Source of the DNA: Mucilaginibacter sp. PAMB04168
GTDB taxonomy: Bacteria > Bacteroidota > Bacteroidia > Sphingobacteriales > Sphingobacteriaceae
Direction of reading: 5' to 3'
NCBI RefSeq assembly: GCF_039634365.2
Contig: NZ_CP155079.2
Coordinates: forward strand, 4,898,001 to 4,962,000
Length of the DNA stretch: 64,000 bases
Position numbers and translations under genes: made by a program. The notes under the pieces were generated by a model, which made no database searches, was not told where the DNA came from, and worked only from the letters and a program-made list of their open reading frames with translations. How positions within the stretch are numbered: the stretch's first letter is position 1; every line of letters begins with the position of its first letter. Shown in pieces: positions 26,585 to 36,496 of this stretch.

Positions 26585-28567
26585 TTAATATTTAATTATT
26601 GTAAACTCTGTTCTTCGGTTTAGCTGATGTGCGGCCTCGCTGCACTGAACGCCGTTGCGGCAACGGTTAAGCAAGCGGGTTTCGCCATATCCGCGGGCTA
26701 TGATGCGGTCTTCGTCAATATCTCCAGTGGTAATAATGTACTCAACCGCCTCGTTAGCCCGGCGGCGCGAGAGCGCCATGTTGTAATCATCGTCGCCGCG
26801 GCTATCCGTGTGTGAGCCAAGTTCTATTACCAATGTCGGGTTTTCTTTCAGGATGGCTACCAGTTTATCCAGCTCCACTGCCGCATCAGGCCGGATGTAG
26901 GATTTATCTAAATCATAATAGATATTTTCAAGACGGATGGTCTTTTTGATTTCAATTTTATTCAGGTACAGGTTCTTCTTAACTGTTGCCCCCGGTTCCA
27001 ACCCGGTGGTCGTGAAGGGATTTAAATTATCAGCCAGGTAACCTTTCTTCTCGCCTCTCAGCTGATACTCGGTGTTCTCATACAGCTTAAAATTGAACTG
27101 CCCGGATGCATTGGTACTAACACTTATTTTTCCGCCATTGGTTTTACTTAAGGTTACCACACTGTTACCTATGGGCTTGCGCGAGTTTTTATCATAAACA
27201 ACCCCTTGCAGCTGATAACTGACCACCGGCAACGGCGAAAAGCTGTAAATATCATCACTACCCACACCGTTCATGCGGTTTGATGACAGGTAGCCTGCGG
27301 TGTCATTCACCAGCACATAAGCAAAATCATCCTGTGCCGAATTGATAGGATAGCCCAGGTTTTGTTTAAGGCCAAAGCTTGTGCCTTGCTGCACAGCCTT
27401 AAAAACATCCAGGCCGCCCATACCCTTGTCGCCATCAGTAGAGAAATACAGCGTGCCCATGGCATCCAGGTAAGGTGTGCGCTCATTACCGGCAGTGTTT
27501 ACGCCTGCCAGGTTAACCGGTTGAGCCCAGGTACCATCGGGCGTACGGGCGCAAAAATAAATATCGGTACCACCTAACCCACCAGGCATATCTGAAGTAA
27601 AATATAAGCCTTTCCCGTCAGCCGTAATAAATGGGTCGCCAACGGAGTAAACTTCCTCTTTATTTAACGGGAATGCAACCGGTGTTTCCCAGCTATTGGT
27701 TACTGCATTGCGTTTGCTCGAATAAACTTCGACAGTGATGGTTTTTATTTTGGCAGTATCCTTCCCCTTGCCTTTTGGCAGGCGGGTTAAAGTAAAGAAC
27801 ATCTCCATGCCATTGGCCGTAAAGCTGGCTGCACCAATATGATAATCGGTACCGGCAATAAACGGGAACAACTTCACAGCATCGGCGGCGTTTGCACCTA
27901 CAGGCGATTCATATAAATTCAGGTACTTATTGCCCGTCCAACCGTAAATGCGCTTATCTAACCCGTCATTCCCGTCAAACTTAATGTAAAACGGGCTTTT
28001 CTTTTTCTGTTCATCCTTGTTAGGCTTCACTTCCCTATCCGAAGTAAATACCACCGTATTTTGGTACCGAACCGCTCCCCAGTCAGATTCGGGCGTATTA
28101 AGCGCCTGTTCATTTTTAATCAGTACCGGTACGGGGCTCTTCATCCATTTGATGGCCGAGTCGCAAGATGAAATCCATGTTTTTAGCAGGGTTTGGTCCG
28201 CTCCGCGGCTTAGGGTATAGTAACGGGTATACTGCGTTTTTGCCTCAGCATATTTCAGGTTGTTCTTAAGTACCTCGGCATACTTTAAAATGTTATCGGT
28301 GCTGCTATTGGGCATATTCACGGTAGTAGCATACCATTTTTCGGCCTCAGAGTAATTACGCATAAGGCGGTAACTGTTGGCTAAATGCTCGGCCGTATAT
28401 AGCGTAGGGTTCTTTTGATAGGCTTTCAGATACAATTCGGCAGCTTTGCTGTAATTGTACAGGCTATATTGCTCATTAGCTTGTTTAAGCACATATTGCG
28501 CCTTAACTGCCTGGCCAAGCGTTAAAAAACAAATGATGATGAGTACTCTTTGCTTCATAATTTTCAC
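26585..28567 (-). CDS. PorE-like OmpA protein with TPR, propeller and carboxypeptidase-regulatory domains
   Basis: A 660-residue exported protein with signal peptide 1-23. The order is TPR repeats (about 25-130), a PD40/WD40-like beta-propeller (about 160-430; GGTDIYFCAR, GGLDVFKAV, SDDIYSFSP blades), a CarboxypepD-regulatory Ig-like domain (about 455-535), and OmpA (about 545-655) with IELGSHTDSRGDDDYNMALS. This is the architecture of PorE, a T9SS component proposed to anchor the trans-envelope complex to peptidoglycan. It lies 8 bp after a PorP/SprF gene in the same operon. Many Bacteroidota carry several such paralogues, so it may serve a specific cargo rather than the core machine. Confidence 0.88.
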   Translation of the reverse strand: MKIMKQRVLIIICFLTLGQAVKAQYVLKQANEQYSLYNYSKAAELYLKAYQKNPTLYTAEHLANSYRLMRNYSEAEKWYATTVNMPNSSTDNILKYAEVLKNNLKYAEAKTQYTRYYTLSRGADQTLLKTWISSCDSAIKWMKSPVPVLIKNEQALNTPESDWGAVRYQNTVVFTSDREVKPNKDEQKKKSPFYIKFDGNDGLDKRIYGWTGNKYLNLYESPVGANAADAVKLFPFIAGTDYHIGAASFTANGMEMFFTLTRLPKGKGKDTAKIKTITVEVYSSKRNAVTNSWETPVAFPLNKEEVYSVGDPFITADGKGLYFTSDMPGGLGGTDIYFCARTPDGTWAQPVNLAGVNTAGNERTPYLDAMGTLYFSTDGDKGMGGLDVFKAVQQGTSFGLKQNLGYPINSAQDDFAYVLVNDTAGYLSSNRMNGVGSDDIYSFSPLPVVSYQLQGVVYDKNSRKPIGNSVVTLSKTNGGKISVSTNASGQFNFKLYENTEYQLRGEKKGYLADNLNPFTTTGLEPGATVKKNLYLNKIEIKKTIRLENIYYDLDKSYIRPDAAVELDKLVAILKENPTLVIELGSHTDSRGDDDYNMALSRRRANEAVEYIITTGDIDEDRIIARGYGETRLLNRCRNGVQCSEAAHQLNRRTEFTIIKY

Positions 28568-28575
28568 TTAGCCTG

Positions 28576-29541
28576 TTAAAAAAATCGGGGGGTTAACATA
28601 CGGGCTTTCTGCGTTCTGATGTAAAAGCCGATAGATATCTCATGCGTGCCGCTGCTATAGCCTTTAAGCGGCCCTACAGAAATATCATAAGCATAACCCA
28701 CGCGCAAGTTCTCTACGGGGAAAACCTCCATAGCCGCTACAAACGAATTGAGGTTGCTCAGGTCATTCTGTAAATAACTCTTGTTGTAAAGTTTTACACC
28801 GGTACGGTAAGAGCCGCCTACCCACAACTTTTGGCCAAACATCACAAACGCATTCAAATCTAAACTGGTAGGTCCGCCGACATCATCCTTTAACAACATG
28901 CTGGGCCTGATCAGCACATCCTCAGACAGCGGGAACAACGCACCGCCGGTTAAATAATAGTGCGGCTTTGGCTGTGCAATATATCCACGGTTGCGCACAT
29001 TAATAAATTGAGAAATGAGGTTATCGGCCGAGAGACCTGCGTAATATTTATCGTCCGAATAAAAGACACCTACCCTGCCATCGGGCACAATGGTGCTTTG
29101 CATACCGGTAGGCATGTTGGGCTCCGGGTCGTTAGGGTTTAGCAATGCACCATTAATGCCCAACTGCATTACGCCAATACCAAAGCCTAAGGCTAATCGG
29201 GAACTCCCTTCATCGTTCATACGCAAACGATAGGCATAATTAGCGTAGGCCGAAAGATTGCTTTGCGCACCCAGCCTGTCATTTGATATTTGCAAAGCCA
29301 AACCTACATTGCCGTTATTAGCAATAGCATCAACAGCCAGCGACATACTTTTAGGCGCCCCCTCAATACCCGTCCACTGCGAGCGGAAGTAACTGTGAAA
29401 GTTCAGGTTTTCCTTATAACCTGCATAAGCCGGGTTAATGTATATACCGTTAAACATATACTGGCTTTGCTGCGCATCCTGTTGGGCGTAAAGCAGGCTG
29501 CTGCTTAATGTAAATATAATGTATATTAAAAATCTCTTCAT
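28576..29541 (-). CDS. PorP/SprF-family outer-membrane protein (T9SS-associated)
   Basis: A 321-residue beta-barrel protein with signal peptide 1-19 (ending LYAQ). The segment QDAQQSQYMFNGIYINPAYAGYKE is the PorP/SprF signature, and the barrel ends in a C-terminal aromatic (RFF). SprF-type proteins act with large adhesins carrying type B (CHU_C) signals for secretion or surface attachment. It is flanked by exactly such a cargo gene (34 bp upstream) and a PorE-like gene (8 bp downstream). Confidence 0.93.
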   Translation of the reverse strand: MKRFLIYIIFTLSSSLLYAQQDAQQSQYMFNGIYINPAYAGYKENLNFHSYFRSQWTGIEGAPKSMSLAVDAIANNGNVGLALQISNDRLGAQSNLSAYANYAYRLRMNDEGSSRLALGFGIGVMQLGINGALLNPNDPEPNMPTGMQSTIVPDGRVGVFYSDDKYYAGLSADNLISQFINVRNRGYIAQPKPHYYLTGGALFPLSEDVLIRPSMLLKDDVGGPTSLDLNAFVMFGQKLWVGGSYRTGVKLYNKSYLQNDLSNLNSFVAAMEVFPVENLRVGYAYDISVGPLKGYSSGTHEISIGFYIRTQKARMLTPRFF

Positions 29542-29575
29542 GTCATCCTGTTTGTTGCGTGCGGCAAATACTGTT

Positions 29576-32500
29576 TTATTGGTTTTTGAGCGTGCGCATT
29601 AAAGTGATGTATCCTTTTAAAACCTGCCAATCGGTAGTTCGTACTTTGAGTATGTAGTAATAAGTGCCCTCGTTGAGGCCTTCGCCTGTCCAGTTGTTTT
29701 GGTAGTTAACCTTGTGGTACACCTCGTTACCCCAGCGGTTTACAATAACCAGTTCGTTTTCGGCAAACTTCTCCAGTCCACGTATCTCAAACACATCGTT
29801 TATTCCATCGCCATTTGGTGTAAACAGGTTAGGTATTTGCAACAATGACACCGCACTCACGGTAACATTTACCGTAGCCGGATTGGTGTAATAACCATTC
29901 AGATCTTTAACCCGGTAGGTAAAGCTGTCGGTACCTGCATAACCTGCATTTGGCGTGTAGGTTACTGTACCGTTGCCGCCAATAGTAACCGTACCATGAG
30001 CTGGCTGGGTTAGTAACTCTACCGATTGCTGGTTGAAAGTACTGCCCAACGCATCATCGTTTTTAAGGATGTCTATAACCACCGGCAAGTCAATGCTGGT
30101 AAAAGCATTATCGGCAACGGCCGCAGGAGATTTGGGGAAACTGGTAGTGATACTGGCATTGCTGCTCACTGCGTTGCCCGCCTGATCGCGCCCGTTAACG
30201 CTGGCATTATTAGTTACCGTGCCTGCATCTTTATCGGCCTGGGTTAGGGTGTAATTGTAGTTTAGGGTAACGTTTGCGCCGGGCTGTAACCCACTTGCCG
30301 GCAGCACAACCGCCGAGTTGGTAAGTCCTAGCTTGCTATCGGTTAAGTTAACGGTAGTAAGCACCGAATTACCGGTATTAGTAATTACAAAAGTGTAAGT
30401 AATGTAATACGAGTTGAACACACCGGTTTTGCTTAAGCTTACGGCACCCACTGCTGTGGCAGCTACTACGGTAGGGTCATCGGCGGCCAGCGTATTAGGA
30501 TTATCAGAACGTGGCCGGGTTATAAGAACGCCGCTGGCATCAGTACCGCTGGCACTGGCCTGGTTGCTGTAGCTGCGGTTGCTTACATCAGCCGGTGTTA
30601 CCGTATGGCGTGCAGTTACCGTAGCCGAGGCACCGGGCGCCAGGCTGGCAATATTAGCCGGTGTTACAGAACCTGCATCGGCACCTACGTCTGTAACCAC
30701 TACGTTTGATAGTTGCGAGCTGCCGGTATTGGTAACCGTTAGTGTATAGTTAATAATATCGCCTACCTTACTGTAGCTGTTGTTGGCCACTTTAGTTAAA
30801 GCAAGGGAAGCATTATAAATCGTAACCGTTACTGTTATAGGATCTGACACCACACCATCGGGTGTAGTGAGTGTATACGTATAGGTATCGGTACCCACGT
30901 AATTAGCCACCGGCGAGTAGGTGACCCGGCCGCTTGCATCAACCGTGGTAATGCCGTGCAAGCCGTTGGTTGGCGTTACCGTAGTACCATTAGCGCTGGC
31001 ACCATCATTTGTTTTTACAGTGGTTACTACCGGCGTATTCACCGGCGTGGTAACCGCATCATTTACACCTACCGGCTTGATGCTGATAGTTACAACGATA
31101 GGGGCTGATGCCACACCATCACTTGTTGTTAAAGTGTAGTTATAGGTATCCTTACCTAAATAACCCGCATCAGGCGTATAGGTAACACGGCCGGTAGCAT
31201 CAACGGTAGTGGTACCGTGTGCACCGTTGCCGGCGGTTACAATTGTGCCAATTGCGCTGGCACCGTCATTTGTTTTTACAATGGTGGTTACTGGTGTGTT
31301 AATGGGCGTTACATCCGCATCGGGCACGCCAACCGGCCTTACGCTGATGGTCACTGTGATGGGGTCTGATACAATACCATCTGCCGTGGCCAGCGTATAG
31401 GTATAAGTATCGGTACCGGCATAGCCGGTTGCAGGCGTGTAGGTGATACGGCCGGTAGCATCAACCACTGTGGTGCCATGCGTACCGTTAATAGCCGCTA
31501 CGGTGGTACCGGTAGCACTGGCACCATCATTGCCTTTTACTATGGTGGTAACCGGCGTGTTAATGGCAGTTGCGTCAACATCACTAACGCCCACAGGTTT
31601 AACATTGATGCTGATAAGTGCGCTTACGCTTTCAGTTCCAAAATTATCCTTAATAGTATAAGCTATAGGTGTGGTTTTACCGGTAAAGGTAGCCAATGGC
31701 GTAAAGGTTACCTGCCCCGTTGCGTTAACCGTGTACGTTCCCTGGTTGGCAATGGTAACCGTTGTCTTTTTACCGTTATCAGCAGGATCTATTAATAACA
31801 CTGTGGCCGCATTTATTGTTCCGTCAGGGTCGGTGTCATTGGCTGGAATGGTCAGGGTGATAGGCTGCGCTATGTTTGTCGTACCGGCATCGGCCACCGT
31901 AACAGGGGCTCGGTTAATACCAAAATTTACGCCGCTAACATCTAAACTGGTACCGGGTGTATTTACACTAATCTGCAGATCGGGAGTGCCTGGTTTGAGG
32001 CCTGTGTTACCGGCATTATTAACACCGTAAGCTGCACCCGAGGCCTGGAAACCGGCTGGTAGATTAGCTGCAATTGCTGTAATATTACCGCCTATAGCAA
32101 CATTGTTGGTTGATATGGCCACATTGTAACTACCGCTGTTATTATTAAGTAATGTGTAAGTGCCATCGGCAGCTACAATTGCTTTATTAACAATAGTACC
32201 GGCGTTGTTTACCAGGTAAGCAAACAACTGCTTTCCGCCTACCAACTGAAGCCCTGCTCCTGCAATGACTCCATCCGTAGCGCCATTCCCATCGCTTACT
32301 ACAGCGCCCGAAATATTAACGCCAACAACATCTCTTAAACGGTAGTCTTCGGCCTCGCCATCAGCAGCGAAAGATATGCTTCTTTCATCGGTCGGAGTTC
32401 CGCCATCATCTAACAAGCTGGTTGTAGTGAGGCGCAGCCTGGCGTATAAAGCCCCAACTTTCACTTTACCGGCAAACATGGCATTGGGGAAAGTAAGGGT

Positions 32501-33715
32501 AAATACCTGGTTTGCTGTATTAGCTGGTACGTTTACGCTAATCATTTCATCGGGCGCAAACAGGCCATCGCCATTAAAGTCTATCCATCCGTAAAGAGTA
32601 GCAGGTACAGCCTTTTCGTTGGTAGCGGGCACTGTTAATACAACATTACCCTGCTGGTTAACTTTCACGGCCGGTATAGAAGCAGGTGTAAGGGTGCTTT
32701 CATCTGCGTTACCCACAAGGTCGTCGTTATCGGCGTTTTCGCCAAAATCTGGTTGCCCGTCAGGATCCAGATTATTGGTGCCTATGTACACATGGGCCTT
32801 TGGAGCTAACGGGGTGGTGTTGTAATTAACCACCTCGTAGGTGCCATCACCCGGGTAATAATCGGTTATTTGAAAATCATCTATGTAATGACCGGTAGTG
32901 CCATAGGTTGCGGGGTCATCGCCCAAATCAAAGGGAAGTACAAAGCCCAAAGCAAGGGCAGTTATACCCGATCCCTTCATAGATACATTGTTGAGGTTGC
33001 TGGCACCGCGTGCAAACATTACAGCCTGCACGCCAAAATTGCCCAGGGGCAGATCAGCGTATAATTTAAAGGACCTGCCCGAGTTGGTTAAATCCATTTT
33101 GTAATGAATATCAGCAATATTGCCCTGCGTTCGTTTGTTGAGCAGCTGCCACGCAACGGCATTAGGCGTACTGCCCGATATATATTCGCCACCCACATCT
33201 ATTGATTCTGCGTCGGCTATAATCATACCCGGGTAGGCCACATTTGTCCACACGTTATTGATAAGGATGGCTACCTTGATATCGATATCGAAGGTCACTG
33301 TACCGCCGTTAGTAGTGGCCAGTGCAGAGTTAAGCACCCCCCTCGAATTAGGTTTGGGCAGATTATTGCCTGAGTAGATGAGATCCAAACCATCTCCCGA
33401 ATAATTACCCGGTGTGTAAGAGGTCATTCCGGCTCCTAATGACAGCACCTGGTTACTGATTACAGCGGTGATACGCACCGTTGGCGAAAACTGCCATACA
33501 TAGGTGCCATTTACAATATTTGAAGCATTGGCCGAGGCCGGGGCAGATATTAAGGTTGTACCCACTGCATTTTTATCCCAGGTTAACCAGTAAACGGAGT
33601 TAGCCAGGTTAGTACCAGCACTACCGCCTATAGCGTACTGTGCCGCAGCCGGCTTAACGGCGCAGGCCAGCATCACAAAAAGCAGCAGTACTCTAAGAAT
33701 GTATTTTTTTGTCAT
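29576..33715 (-). CDS. Large T9SS-secreted repeat adhesin with CHU_C-type C-terminal domain
   Basis: A 1379-residue surface protein. It has a signal peptide (1-26, ending AAAQ), an N-terminal region (30-300) with no named fold, a GEVED domain (about 330-460; DFNGDGLFAPDE, GEAEDYRL), and one Ig-like domain with dockerin-like NDTDPDG (about 605-705). Three 87-residue tandem cadherin/Ig-like repeats span residues 708-968, and two DUF11-like domains about 970-1210. A further NDDALGS/VTYTPNAGYAGTDSFTY domain (about 1210-1290) precedes the C-terminal CHU_C/gliding-motility-associated domain (about 1295-1379) with IPNLFTPNGDGINDVFEI and LVIVNRWGNEVY. Co-transcribed with PorP/SprF and PorE-like genes, which probably export and anchor it. 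The ligand is unknown. Confidence 0.92.
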   Translation of the reverse strand: MTKKYILRVLLLFVMLACAVKPAAAQYAIGGSAGTNLANSVYWLTWDKNAVGTTLISAPASANASNIVNGTYVWQFSPTVRITAVISNQVLSLGAGMTSYTPGNYSGDGLDLIYSGNNLPKPNSRGVLNSALATTNGGTVTFDIDIKVAILINNVWTNVAYPGMIIADAESIDVGGEYISGSTPNAVAWQLLNKRTQGNIADIHYKMDLTNSGRSFKLYADLPLGNFGVQAVMFARGASNLNNVSMKGSGITALALGFVLPFDLGDDPATYGTTGHYIDDFQITDYYPGDGTYEVVNYNTTPLAPKAHVYIGTNNLDPDGQPDFGENADNDDLVGNADESTLTPASIPAVKVNQQGNVVLTVPATNEKAVPATLYGWIDFNGDGLFAPDEMISVNVPANTANQVFTLTFPNAMFAGKVKVGALYARLRLTTTSLLDDGGTPTDERSISFAADGEAEDYRLRDVVGVNISGAVVSDGNGATDGVIAGAGLQLVGGKQLFAYLVNNAGTIVNKAIVAADGTYTLLNNNSGSYNVAISTNNVAIGGNITAIAANLPAGFQASGAAYGVNNAGNTGLKPGTPDLQISVNTPGTSLDVSGVNFGINRAPVTVADAGTTNIAQPITLTIPANDTDPDGTINAATVLLIDPADNGKKTTVTIANQGTYTVNATGQVTFTPLATFTGKTTPIAYTIKDNFGTESVSALISINVKPVGVSDVDATAINTPVTTIVKGNDGASATGTTVAAINGTHGTTVVDATGRITYTPATGYAGTDTYTYTLATADGIVSDPITVTISVRPVGVPDADVTPINTPVTTIVKTNDGASAIGTIVTAGNGAHGTTTVDATGRVTYTPDAGYLGKDTYNYTLTTSDGVASAPIVVTISIKPVGVNDAVTTPVNTPVVTTVKTNDGASANGTTVTPTNGLHGITTVDASGRVTYSPVANYVGTDTYTYTLTTPDGVVSDPITVTVTIYNASLALTKVANNSYSKVGDIINYTLTVTNTGSSQLSNVVVTDVGADAGSVTPANIASLAPGASATVTARHTVTPADVSNRSYSNQASASGTDASGVLITRPRSDNPNTLAADDPTVVAATAVGAVSLSKTGVFNSYYITYTFVITNTGNSVLTTVNLTDSKLGLTNSAVVLPASGLQPGANVTLNYNYTLTQADKDAGTVTNNASVNGRDQAGNAVSSNASITTSFPKSPAAVADNAFTSIDLPVVIDILKNDDALGSTFNQQSVELLTQPAHGTVTIGGNGTVTYTPNAGYAGTDSFTYRVKDLNGYYTNPATVNVTVSAVSLLQIPNLFTPNGDGINDVFEIRGLEKFAENELVIVNRWGNEVYHKVNYQNNWTGEGLNEGTYYYILKVRTTDWQVLKGYITLMRTLKNQ
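30812..31594 (-). repeat. Three tandem 261-bp repeats inside the adhesin gene
   Basis: On the minus strand, units start at 31594, 31333 and 31072, exactly 261 bp apart, each encoding an 87-residue unit starting VGV[SPN]D and containing NTPV, NDGAS, DA[TS]GR and DTY. The exact period and strong residue identity suggest duplication with possible ongoing unequal recombination. Confidence 0.9.
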
Positions 33716-34095
33716 AGCTATTCAAATTCCCCGCTAGCCTCTTCTAAAAGAACTCCAACAGGAATGCGTCGGCATTTAAGAAGCAAACTTTATAAATTAA
33801 CAGGCTGCAATGCTAATACAGGGCGCAAAGCCTTACGGCTTAAAATGCCTAAATAGCCAATAATAAGAGTGGAAATGACCTCAATAAGTAAGATTTTGAC
33901 CATATGGGATAAAAATACTATTACAATGATTATTTAACGGGTTGCCGGTCTTACACAGCGCCGGTTTCAACTTATACGAAACTTTACGCAAGCAGGTTAC
34001 CTCATTTATCGCCGATAAACACCAAGCCCGAAAATTCCTGACATAAAATTTTCCGTCAACCCGTTATAATTTAAGTTTTTTAGCTTATTTGGCTT
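33716..34095. other. Divergent intergenic region with a short FtsX-like remnant
   Basis: This 380-bp region separates the divergent adhesin and S66 genes. A minus-strand 37-codon frame (33903-33790), starting MVKILLIEVISTLIIGYLG and ending with RKALRPVLALQPVNL, resembles the last helix and tail of FtsX/MacB-type permeases. It may be a decayed end of such a gene or chance. A 9-bp inverted pair (33936-33944 and 34057-34065) is present. No clear promoter was seen. Confidence 0.35.
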
Positions 34096-35121
34096 ATGCA
34101 TCGCAAACAGTTCCTTTCTGCATTGGTACCAGCAACACTAGCACTATCATCTTTTAAAGTTGGAGGCAATAATGCTGTAAAGCCAAAACATCAGAATTTA
34201 CGGATACCGCCTTATTTAAAACCTGGCGACACTATTGGCATTACCTCACCAGCCGGCTACATTAGCCTGGAGGATGTACAACCGGCTGTACAATTAATGC
34301 AAAGCTGGGGTTTTAAAATTGAGATGGGTAAAACGGTAGGTAAGCGCGATTTTACCATGGGCGGAACGGCCGACGAACGTACCGATGATCTGCAGTATAT
34401 GCTCAACAACCCAAACATTAAAGCCATTATGTGTGCACGCGGAGGCTACGGCGTTGTTCAGATAATTGATAGATTAAGCTTTACACAGTTTAAGGCACAC
34501 CCTAAGTGGGTTATTGGCTTCAGCGATATTACAGTGCTACATAACCATATTCACACAAACTGCCACGTAGCTACGCTGCACAGCAAAATGTGCAACAGTT
34601 TTCCAGCCGACTGGAATAAGGCCGAACCTATTCAAATCGAAACCATCCTTTCTATAAAACAAGCCTTAACCGGCGAAAAACTGCAGTATAATGCCACAGC
34701 ATCTGCATTTAACCGGATGGGTAAGGTAAGTGCACCCCTGGTAGGCGGAAACCTGAGTCTTGTAGCCAACTTAACGGGCACCCCATCAGACCTGGATACC
34801 CGTGGCAAAATCCTTTTCCTGGAAGACACGGGCGAGTATCTGTATAATATCGACCGCATGCTTTATAATTTAAAAAGAAGCGGCAAGCTCAGCCATCTTG
34901 CCGGCCTTATCATTGGCGGTTTCAAAGTAAAAGCCGAAGAAGCGGACGACGCTTTTGGCAAAACCATATATGATATAGTATTAGATAAGGTAAAACCTTA
35001 CCAATACCCCGTGTGCTTTGATTTTCCGGTAGGGCATCAAAAAAATAATTTTGCCCTAAGGTGTGGCGCCATACATACGCTTGAGGTGGGTGGCAATGGC
35101 ACCATTTTAGCATCGGTGTAA
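34096..35121 (+). CDS. Exported S66 LD-carboxypeptidase (first copy)
   Basis: A 341-residue S66-family serine peptidase. An N-terminal export signal (hydrophobic residues 6-20) is followed by YLKPGDTIGITSPAG. Catalytic Ser lies in IGFSDITVLH, Glu in FLEDTGEYLYNIDRML, and His in FDFPVGHQKNNFAL, the S66 triad. LD-carboxypeptidases remove the terminal D-Ala from tetrapeptide stems of murein; MccF relatives cleave peptide-nucleotide antibiotics. The export signal favours the murein role. A cytosolic-looking paralogue lies at 58948-59841. A GH25 lysozyme is nearby, so the area may serve cell-wall turnover. Confidence 0.92.
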   Translation: MHRKQFLSALVPATLALSSFKVGGNNAVKPKHQNLRIPPYLKPGDTIGITSPAGYISLEDVQPAVQLMQSWGFKIEMGKTVGKRDFTMGGTADERTDDLQYMLNNPNIKAIMCARGGYGVVQIIDRLSFTQFKAHPKWVIGFSDITVLHNHIHTNCHVATLHSKMCNSFPADWNKAEPIQIETILSIKQALTGEKLQYNATASAFNRMGKVSAPLVGGNLSLVANLTGTPSDLDTRGKILFLEDTGEYLYNIDRMLYNLKRSGKLSHLAGLIIGGFKVKAEEADDAFGKTIYDIVLDKVKPYQYPVCFDFPVGHQKNNFALRCGAIHTLEVGGNGTILASV

Positions 35122-35218
35122 ATACCGGTTCTCATTATATTCGTGTGCAGATAAACTTATGTCTGTAATTTAAGGTTATACTGGTGCTTGCTTCAAAGCG
35201 TGTGAACCTGTTAGGCTA

Positions 35219-36496
35219 ATGAAATTTAAGTGTGTCATATTACTTCTGCTTGTATGCATTACGGCTGGCTGTACAAAATGCAACCATGCGGGCAAACAAG
35301 TGTATGATGATGACAAGCCGCCGGTAGATACTGATAGTCCGCGATTAAAAATTGTATGGGATAGTGTCGCCCGGAAAATATCACACCACGTTTACTTTGC
35401 CGAGTATGCCCGTATACGCCGCTGGAATAAGGACACGTTGTTGCTCTATTATCACTGTGGTACTCCTGGTAATGAGTGGGACAATATTGCATTGCGCCGC
35501 AGTTACGACAACGGAAAAACCTGGCAACCTGCACAAGTTGTTGTGCCTGACAACCATCCCAAGCGTTATTACGGCTTTGCAACACCAGACTTAATTAAGC
35601 TTAAAAATGGCTGGCTAGTGTTGGCCTATACCGGTAGGGGGCGGCCAGATGACAGTACGCATAACAATATCCAAGTACGCCTCAGCAAAAACATGGGCAG
35701 GTCATGGACCAAGCCGGCCATTATAGCCACGGGCCGTGCCTGGGAGCCCGGGCTGGTGCAGCTTGCAGATGGCGCTGTAGAGATGTTCTTTTCTATAGAA
35801 CTAACCAGTTCCAAAGGCGCGCGCGGCAGGCACGAGCAGAAGATAGTAATGGCTGCATCTAATGATAATGGCATTCATTGGAAAAAGCCCCGGGACATAA
35901 CCTTTATTAGAGGGCGCCGGGACGGGATGGCTACACCGGTTGCGCTAAAAGACCATAAAGGGATAGTGTTTGCTTTTGAGTCGGTTTACAATGCACAATC
36001 GCCCTGCTTTGTATGGTCATCTGAAAAAGCGAAGTGGCGTTATAAGGACCCGGCCACAGCCGATAATGGCCGGCGCTGGTGCGGTACCGAAAACATATGG
36101 GGCGGTGCGCCCAGCCTGCTGCAATTGCCCAGCGGCGAAACCATACTATCCGTTCAGGATGCTGGCGGCAGGCCTATAGAACGGTACACACAGTGGAAAA
36201 AGAACACCATGCTGGTACTGGTGGGCAACAGTGTAGCCAAAAACTTTTCGAACGTATCGTGCCCCTGGCCCAACCTGCCCGAAAACGAGGGAGCTTATTT
36301 CAGTTCCGTTTTCTTGAAGAATGATAGCACACTGGCCGCCATAAGCACCCGAAACTTTAAGGACAAGCACAGCGAAATATGGTATAAAGAGGGTCACATC
36401 AAACGGCATAACCTCAAGGCGAAAGGAAATCAAAAAGTTATACTTAAGCCGACCAAGCGGCAGCCGTTACCCAATAATATAATTACTGCACCATAA
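35219..36496 (+). CDS. Sialidase-superfamily (BNR repeat) lipoprotein
   Basis: A 425-residue lipoprotein (lipobox ITAGC, Cys18). It has a six-bladed sialidase-like propeller with Asp-box turns SYDNGKTWQP, LSKNMGRSWTKP and ASNDNGIHWKKP. Arg residues that could form the carboxylate-binding triad are present but their roles cannot be assigned by eye. Many Bacteroidota proteins of this shape act on other sugars, so sialic acid is not assured. It lies about 100 bp after the S66 gene and its end overlaps the convergent GH25 gene by 14 bp. Confidence 0.8.
   Translation: MKFKCVILLLLVCITAGCTKCNHAGKQVYDDDKPPVDTDSPRLKIVWDSVARKISHHVYFAEYARIRRWNKDTLLLYYHCGTPGNEWDNIALRRSYDNGKTWQPAQVVVPDNHPKRYYGFATPDLIKLKNGWLVLAYTGRGRPDDSTHNNIQVRLSKNMGRSWTKPAIIATGRAWEPGLVQLADGAVEMFFSIELTSSKGARGRHEQKIVMAASNDNGIHWKKPRDITFIRGRRDGMATPVALKDHKGIVFAFESVYNAQSPCFVWSSEKAKWRYKDPATADNGRRWCGTENIWGGAPSLLQLPSGETILSVQDAGGRPIERYTQWKKNTMLVLVGNSVAKNFSNVSCPWPNLPENEGAYFSSVFLKNDSTLAAISTRNFKDKHSEIWYKEGHIKRHNLKAKGNQKVILKPTKRQPLPNNIITAP

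Noticed and set aside
30812..31594. Regular repeats as a CRISPR array
   Set aside because: The units are 261 bp, contiguous, and encode protein domains in frame.
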